A stretch of 11,779 nucleotides of DNA, taken from Pseudomonadota bacterium. GTDB lineage: Bacteria > Pseudomonadota > Gammaproteobacteria > SZUA-229. The position numbers and the translations under genes are program-made. The stretch lies in contig JADFWE010000042.1 of NCBI GenBank assembly GCA_015222915.1, positions 1 through 11,779 of the forward strand, in the 5' to 3' direction. This document shows positions 8,091-11,779 of the stretch, piece by piece (position 1 is the first letter of the stretch; every line of letters starts with the position of its first letter). Under the pieces are notes generated by a model. It saw only the letters and a program-made list of their open reading frames with translations. It was not told the origin of the DNA and did no database searches.

Positions 8091-9326
8091 ATGACGAAGA
8101 AGTCTGATAAAAATATGTTGATCGGTCTCGATATCGGTACCTCGAAAGTGGTCGCCATCGTCGGTGAGGTCACGGAAGAAGGGGAGATCGAGATCATCGG
8201 TCTGGGCTCACACCCGTCGAACGGATTGAAAAAAGGTGTTGTCGTCAATATCGAATCAACCGTGCAGTCGATCCAGCATGCTGTCGAGGAAGCCGAGCTG
8301 ATGGCTGGCTGTGAGATCAATTCTGTCTACGCCGGTATCGCAGGAAGCCATATACGCAGCCTGAACTCACACGGCATCGTCGCGATACGTGAGCGTGAAG
8401 TGACCAGTGGTGATATCGACAGAGTGATCGATGCTGCACGTGCCGTCGCGATTCCTGCCGATCAGCGAGTGCTGCATATCCTGCCACAGGAATTTGTTAT
8501 CGATGATCAGGAAGGTATCCCTGATCCTATCGGCATGTCTGGTGTGCGGCTGGAAGCCAAAGTGCATCTGGTTACCGGTGCCGTCGGCGCTGCGCAGAAC
8601 ATCATCAAGTGTGTCCGTCGCTGTGGTCTGGAAGTTGATGACATCATCCTGGAGCAGCTGGCATCCAGTTATGCAGTGCTGACCGATGATGAAAAAGAAC
8701 TCGGTGTCTGCCTGGTCGATATCGGTGGCGGCACTACAGATATCGCGGTGTTCTCTGACGGTGCCATAAGACATACCGCGGTGATCCCGATCGCCGGAGA
8801 TCAGGTGACCAATGATATTGCGGTCGCCTTACGTACGCCGACACAATATGCCAATGAGATAAAGATTAAATATGCCTGTGCACTGCGCCAACTGGCAAAC
8901 CCTGAAGAGACGATCGAGGTTCCTAGCGTCGGTGACCGGCCGCCGCGGAAACTGTCTCGCCAGACATTGGCGGAAGTTGTCGAGCCGCGTTATGAAGAGC
9001 TGCTCGGCCTGGTGCATGCCGAGTTACGTCGTAGCGGTTTTGAAGAGATCATCGCCGCTGGTGTGGTATTGACCGGTGGTAGTTCGAAGATGGAAGGTGT
9101 TATCGATCTGGCTGAAGAGATATTTCATGCACCGGTACGTCTGGGTATGCCGCAATATGTTTCGGGTCTGTCAGATGTGGTGAAGAATCCGATCTATGCG
9201 ACAGGTGTTGGTCTGCTTCTGTTTGGCAATCAGCATCGCCGGAGCGGTACCAGTCACATCATGATGGAAGGTGGCGTCAAAGGTGTTTTTGAACGCATGA
9301 AAAACTGGTTCCAGGGAAATTTTTAA
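8091..9326 (+). CDS. ftsA: Cell division protein FtsA
   Basis: Actin-like ATP-binding protein that tethers FtsZ to the inner membrane and recruits later divisome proteins. The 411-aa product (420 in E. coli) has the actin-fold phosphate-1 motif LIGLDIGTSK (10-19), phosphate-2 motif VDIGGGTTDIAV with Asp210, and the adenosine motif TGGSS (328-332). The C-terminal end KGVFERMKNWFQGNF alternates basic and hydrophobic residues, matching the amphipathic membrane-targeting helix known from E. coli FtsA. The ATG at 8091 follows the ftsQ stop by 5 nt with AGAGG at 8076-8080. The gene is followed by an unusually long gap before ftsZ. Confidence 0.98.
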   Translation: MTKKSDKNMLIGLDIGTSKVVAIVGEVTEEGEIEIIGLGSHPSNGLKKGVVVNIESTVQSIQHAVEEAELMAGCEINSVYAGIAGSHIRSLNSHGIVAIREREVTSGDIDRVIDAARAVAIPADQRVLHILPQEFVIDDQEGIPDPIGMSGVRLEAKVHLVTGAVGAAQNIIKCVRRCGLEVDDIILEQLASSYAVLTDDEKELGVCLVDIGGGTTDIAVFSDGAIRHTAVIPIAGDQVTNDIAVALRTPTQYANEIKIKYACALRQLANPEETIEVPSVGDRPPRKLSRQTLAEVVEPRYEELLGLVHAELRRSGFEEIIAAGVVLTGGSSKMEGVIDLAEEIFHAPVRLGMPQYVSGLSDVVKNPIYATGVGLLLFGNQHRRSGTSHIMMEGGVKGVFERMKNWFQGNF

Positions 9327-9572
9327 GGGTCAGTAATAAATGTGGAGTTATTTACAGGGCGGCTTTATAAGGACAGATTGTAAGGCTGTGTGTGAGGCAG
9401 GAAGGTTTAGCTACAGGAAATCAACTGGGGAAAAGCGGGCGAAGTAAAGCGGAAGAATAGTGTGGAAGGCGGGTGTAAGCAGTTAAGCAAGAGATAGAAG
9501 AAAGACAAATTGCAGTTTAGAAAGAACAATGAAATCAACAAATTTAAAATTAAATAATAGAGGAGAAAACTC
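9327..9572 (+). promoter_or_regulatory. ftsA-ftsZ intergenic leader, purine-rich
   Basis: This 246-nt gap is several times longer than the ftsA-ftsZ spacer of E. coli. By hand count it holds 98 A, 73 G, 51 T and 24 C, so about 70% purine and only 10% C on the coding strand. The last 50 nt are A/T-rich. I see no stable terminator hairpin, so ftsA transcripts could read through. The -10-like hexamers TATAAG (9366-9371) and TAAAAT (9545-9550) each lack a good -35 at 16-18 nt, so I cannot place a promoter with confidence. An ftsZ-specific promoter and a long 5' leader are inferred from the gap length and the strong ftsZ ribosome binding site only. Confidence 0.4.
9561..9572 (+). promoter_or_regulatory. 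Strong ribosome binding site of ftsZ
   Basis: AGGAG at 9561-9565 lies 7 nt before the ftsZ ATG at 9573, inside an A-rich context likely to be unstructured. It is one of the clearest Shine-Dalgarno sequences in the window. It fits the need for much more FtsZ than FtsA and supports 9573 over the ATG two codons later (9579). Confidence 0.85.
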
Positions 9573-10736
9573 ATGCCAATGTTCGAATTGATGGATTCAG
9601 GCGCACAGGACGCAGTCATAAAAGTCATCGGTGTCGGTGGCGGTGGTGGCAACGCTGTGCAGCATATGGTTAAAAGTAATATCAACGGTGTGGACTTTAT
9701 CTGCACCAATACTGATGCCCAGGCACTGGGCCGCTTCGAAGGCGCAAAATCGTTACAGATCGGCAGCAATATCACGAAAGGTCTGGGCGCTGGAGCAACA
9801 CCGGAGATCGGTCAGCAGGCAGCATTGGAAGATCGTGAGTTGATTCAGGAAGCCATAGAAAATACCGATATGCTATTCGTTACCGCTGGTATGGGTGGCG
9901 GAACCGGAACCGGTGCAGCACCGGTGGTCGCACAGATCGCACGTGAGATGGGTATCCTGGTGGTCGGTGTCGTGACTAAACCGTTCGCATTCGAAGGTTC
10001 TTCCCGTATGAAGATAGCGATGCAGGGAATCAAGGAACTGACGAGCCATGTCGATTCGCTGATCACTATCCCTAATGACAAACTGCTGGATGTGTACGGT
10101 CGTGATTTTGATCTGATGAACGCCTTCAACGGTGCAAATGACGTGTTATGCGGTGCAGTACAGGGTATTACTGAACTGATCACCAATCCTGGCGTGATCA
10201 ATGTCGACTTTGCCGATGTGCGAACCGTCATGTCCAAGATGGGTATGGGTATGATGGGGTCAGGCCGTGCTAGCGGCGAGACGCGTGCGCAGGAAGCAGC
10301 CGAAGCGGCTATCGCAAGTCCTCTGCTGGAAGATGTGAACCTTTCCGGTGCGCGTGGCATCCTGGTCAATGTTACTGGTGCAAATATGACACTGGGTGAA
10401 TTCCAGGATATCGGTGCAGTGATCAATGGTTTTGCATCAGAAGATGCTACCGTTGTTATGGGTACGGCTATCGACGAATCACTCGATGGTGAAATCCGTG
10501 TTACCGTGGTTGCGACCGGTCTTGGCAATAGTGTGGTGAAAGCACCGGCGCCAGTGACAGCGCCTGCAGAGATCAAAGTGGTAAAAACCGCTGTAGAAGA
10601 AGCGCCTGTTTATGGTGAACTCGATACACCGGCAATCAGTCGTCGCAGGCGTAATGAAGAGCCTGTTACCGCCGATGGTGGTTATAACGAAGAGATGCTG
10701 GATATTCCTGCATTTTTACGTCGACAGGCAGATTGA
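9573..10736 (+). CDS. ftsZ: Cell division protein FtsZ
   Basis: Tubulin-like GTPase that polymerises into the Z-ring and recruits the divisome through FtsA. The 387-aa product (383 in E. coli) has the nucleotide-binding GVGGGGGNAV near 20-29, the tubulin signature GGGTGTG at 108-114 and the T7 synergy loop NVDFADVR at 210-217, whose acidic residues complete GTP hydrolysis in the adjoining subunit. After residue about 318 comes a variable linker of some 55 residues with an RRRR block at 357-360. The C-terminal peptide LDIPAFLRRQAD (376-387) is nearly identical to the E. coli segment that binds FtsA and ZipA. The gene is preceded by the purine-rich leader and followed by a terminator, so it may be the last gene of the division transcript. 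Confidence 0.99.
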   Translation: MPMFELMDSGAQDAVIKVIGVGGGGGNAVQHMVKSNINGVDFICTNTDAQALGRFEGAKSLQIGSNITKGLGAGATPEIGQQAALEDRELIQEAIENTDMLFVTAGMGGGTGTGAAPVVAQIAREMGILVVGVVTKPFAFEGSSRMKIAMQGIKELTSHVDSLITIPNDKLLDVYGRDFDLMNAFNGANDVLCGAVQGITELITNPGVINVDFADVRTVMSKMGMGMMGSGRASGETRAQEAAEAAIASPLLEDVNLSGARGILVNVTGANMTLGEFQDIGAVINGFASEDATVVMGTAIDESLDGEIRVTVVATGLGNSVVKAPAPVTAPAEIKVVKTAVEEAPVYGELDTPAISRRRRNEEPVTADGGYNEEMLDIPAFLRRQAD

Positions 10737-10739
10737 AAT

Positions 10740-10790
10740 CGAGATAAGCCCTAACATGTTGATTATATAGGGTTTGTCTCGGTATTTTTG
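10740..10790 (+). terminator. Rho-independent terminator after ftsZ
   Basis: Arms at 10740-10753 and 10768-10781 pair over 14 positions (12 Watson-Crick, two G-U) around a 14-nt loop. They are followed by GTA and a run of five T (10785-10789). The stem begins 4 nt after the ftsZ stop codon. The loop is larger and the T-run shorter than in a textbook terminator, so some read-through into lpxC is possible. Confidence 0.75.
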
Positions 10791-10874
10791 TTATGGCTGC
10801 AGGTTTTACTGGCTGAAGCTGTAGATTGTTGAACCTCGAGTTTAACGACCTGCTTCCAATTTGGCCCGCAAATA

Positions 10875-10883
10875 TGTGATAAT
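10875..10883 (+). promoter_or_regulatory. Candidate extended -10 promoter for lpxC
   Basis: TGTGATAAT at 10875-10883 fits the sigma-70 extended -10 pattern (TGn plus a TATAAT-like hexamer, 5 of 6 matches). No good -35 hexamer lies 16-18 nt upstream, which extended -10 promoters can tolerate. It sits between the ftsZ terminator and lpxC and would give a leader of about 50 nt. This is a pattern match only. Confidence 0.45.
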
Positions 10884-10939
10884 GCGGTGATTTTTATCAA
10901 AATTACTGCCTGAACCATCTGAAAATATGAGGGTTGGGC

Positions 10940-11779
10940 GTGGAAAGAAACTTTTTGATTAAGCAAAGAACATTAAAAAACGTCATCCGTGCAACGGGTG
11001 TGGGTTTACATTCCGGCGAGAAAGTCTATCTGACCCTGCGTCCGGCACAGCCTGATACGGGTGTTGTCTTCCGTCGTGTCGACCTGAATGAACCGGTAGA
11101 GATTAAAGCTACCGCTCAGAATGTCGGTGCGACAATGCTGTCTACAACACTTGAACAGGACGGTGTCTGTGTTTCTACTGTAGAACACTTATTGTCCGCT
11201 ATGGCAGGACTGGGTATCGATAATGCCTATGTCGATGTCAGCGCTTCGGAAGTGCCGATCATGGATGGCAGTTCCGGTCCCTTCGTTTTTCTGATCCAGT
11301 CAGCTGGCATCGTCGAACAGGAAGCGGCTAAACGTTTTGTTCGAATCAAAAAATCTGTCATCGTCGAAGAAGAAGGCAAGTGGGCGCGTTTTGATCCGTT
11401 TGACGGTTTCAAAGTCAGCTTTGCTATCGATTTCGATCATCCGGCTTTTAAAGATGCACCCTGTACTGCAGAGATCGACTTTTCCACGACTTCTTTCGTG
11501 AAAGAAGTCAGTCGTGCACGTACCTTCGGTTTTATGAGTGATATCGAAGCGCTTCGCAAGAACAACCTGGCATTGGGCGGTAGTATCGATAACGCTATCG
11601 TGGTCGATGAATACCGGGTATTAAACGAAGACGGCCTGCGTTACGAAGATGAGTTTGTAAAACACAAGATACTGGATGCCATTGGTGACCTGTACCTGCT
11701 CGGCCACAGCTCTATCGGTGCGTTTTCTGGTTATCGTTCCGGCCATGCACTGAACAATAAGTTACTCAAAGCTCTCTGC
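10940..11779 (+). CDS. lpxC: UDP-3-O-acyl-N-acetylglucosamine deacetylase (LpxC), 3'-partial
   Basis: Zinc-dependent cytoplasmic deacetylase catalysing the committed step of lipid A synthesis. The window holds 280 codons; with E. coli LpxC at 305 aa, roughly 25-30 C-terminal residues are missing. Conserved features include [20 protein letters not shown] and STVEHL with Glu82/His83. HKILDAIGD carries His242 and Asp246, and [10 protein letters not shown] carries His269. These match E. coli E78, H79, H238, D242 and H265, so the zinc site and catalytic residues are intact. Start: no ATG fits. GTG 10940 has AGGG at 10930-10933, 6 nt upstream. TTG 10955, preceded by GGAAAG, would give the N-terminus closest to E. 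coli (MIKQRT). An in-frame stop at 10928 limits the upstream extent. In E. coli LpxC is controlled by FtsH proteolysis at its C-terminus, which lies outside this window. Confidence 0.97.
   Translation, partial: MERNFLIKQRTLKNVIRATGVGLHSGEKVYLTLRPAQPDTGVVFRRVDLNEPVEIKATAQNVGATMLSTTLEQDGVCVSTVEHLLSAMAGLGIDNAYVDVSASEVPIMDGSSGPFVFLIQSAGIVEQEAAKRFVRIKKSVIVEEEGKWARFDPFDGFKVSFAIDFDHPAFKDAPCTAEIDFSTTSFVKEVSRARTFGFMSDIEALRKNNLALGGSIDNAIVVDEYRVLNEDGLRYEDEFVKHKILDAIGDLYLLGHSSIGAFSGYRSGHALNNKLLKALC

Noticed and set aside
9327..9572. Eight GGA trinucleotides in the ftsZ leader, possibly CsrA/RsmA sites
   Set aside because: With about 30% G and 40% A, roughly eight to nine GGA are expected by chance in this length, and none sits in a clear consensus hairpin.
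9407..9775. Minus-strand 122-codon frame covering the ftsA-ftsZ gap, with a hydrophobic Leu/Phe-rich half
   Set aside because: The hydrophobic look is a by-product of the purine-rich + strand (pyrimidine-rich complement gives Leu, Phe, Ser). It starts inside ftsZ antisense and shows no family features.
9845..10576. 243-codon open frame on the minus strand opposite ftsZ
   Set aside because: It lies entirely inside the well-supported ftsZ gene, its translation is repetitive in Ser/Thr/Pro/Ile with no recognisable motif, and long antisense frames arise from ftsZ codon bias.
10829..10846. Imperfect inverted repeat around CTCGAG upstream of lpxC as an operator
   Set aside because: Only five or six pairs with a wobble around a 6-nt palindrome, which is too weak to separate from chance.

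Overview
The window is a continuous stretch of the dcw (division and cell wall) cluster of a Gram-negative bacterium, most likely a gammaproteobacterium of medium G+C content. All genes lie on the + strand in the order murD-ftsW-murG-murC-murB-ddl-ftsQ-ftsA-ftsZ-lpxC. A lipid A gene (lpxC) at the end of the cluster shows that an outer membrane is present. The order and the protein sequences are close to Escherichia coli. The exception is murB, which sits between murC and ddl and is the short type II form; in E. coli murB lies elsewhere and is type I. I cannot name a genus from the sequence.

Layout: murD (1-1398, 5' end probably cut by the window), ftsW, murG, murC, murB, ddl and ftsQ overlap stop-to-start at every junction (ATGA, GTGA, TAATG or TGATG), so this block is almost certainly one translationally coupled transcript. 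ftsA follows ftsQ after 5 nt. A 246-nt purine-rich, C-poor gap with a strong Shine-Dalgarno at its end then separates ftsA from ftsZ. A stem-loop plus T-run ends the ftsZ transcript, and about 90 nt downstream a TG-extended -10 element probably starts a separate lpxC transcript. lpxC runs off the right end of the window.

The genes form one process. MurB and MurC complete and use UDP-MurNAc. MurD adds D-Glu, and Ddl makes the D-Ala-D-Ala for the MurF step (murF not in window). MurG converts lipid I to lipid II, and FtsW polymerises lipid II at the septum. FtsQ, FtsA and FtsZ build and tether the divisome. LpxC commits UDP-GlcNAc-derived precursor to lipid A, so wall and outer membrane synthesis are encoded side by side.

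I looked for an undescribed system and found none. The region is ordinary core chromosome with no mobile element, tRNA, rRNA, CRISPR array or broken gene. The points worth a second look are small: the unusual ftsA-ftsZ leader, a possible 35-codon ORF inside it, lineage-specific insertions in FtsQ and MurD, a basic FtsW tail, and the terminator/promoter pair isolating lpxC.
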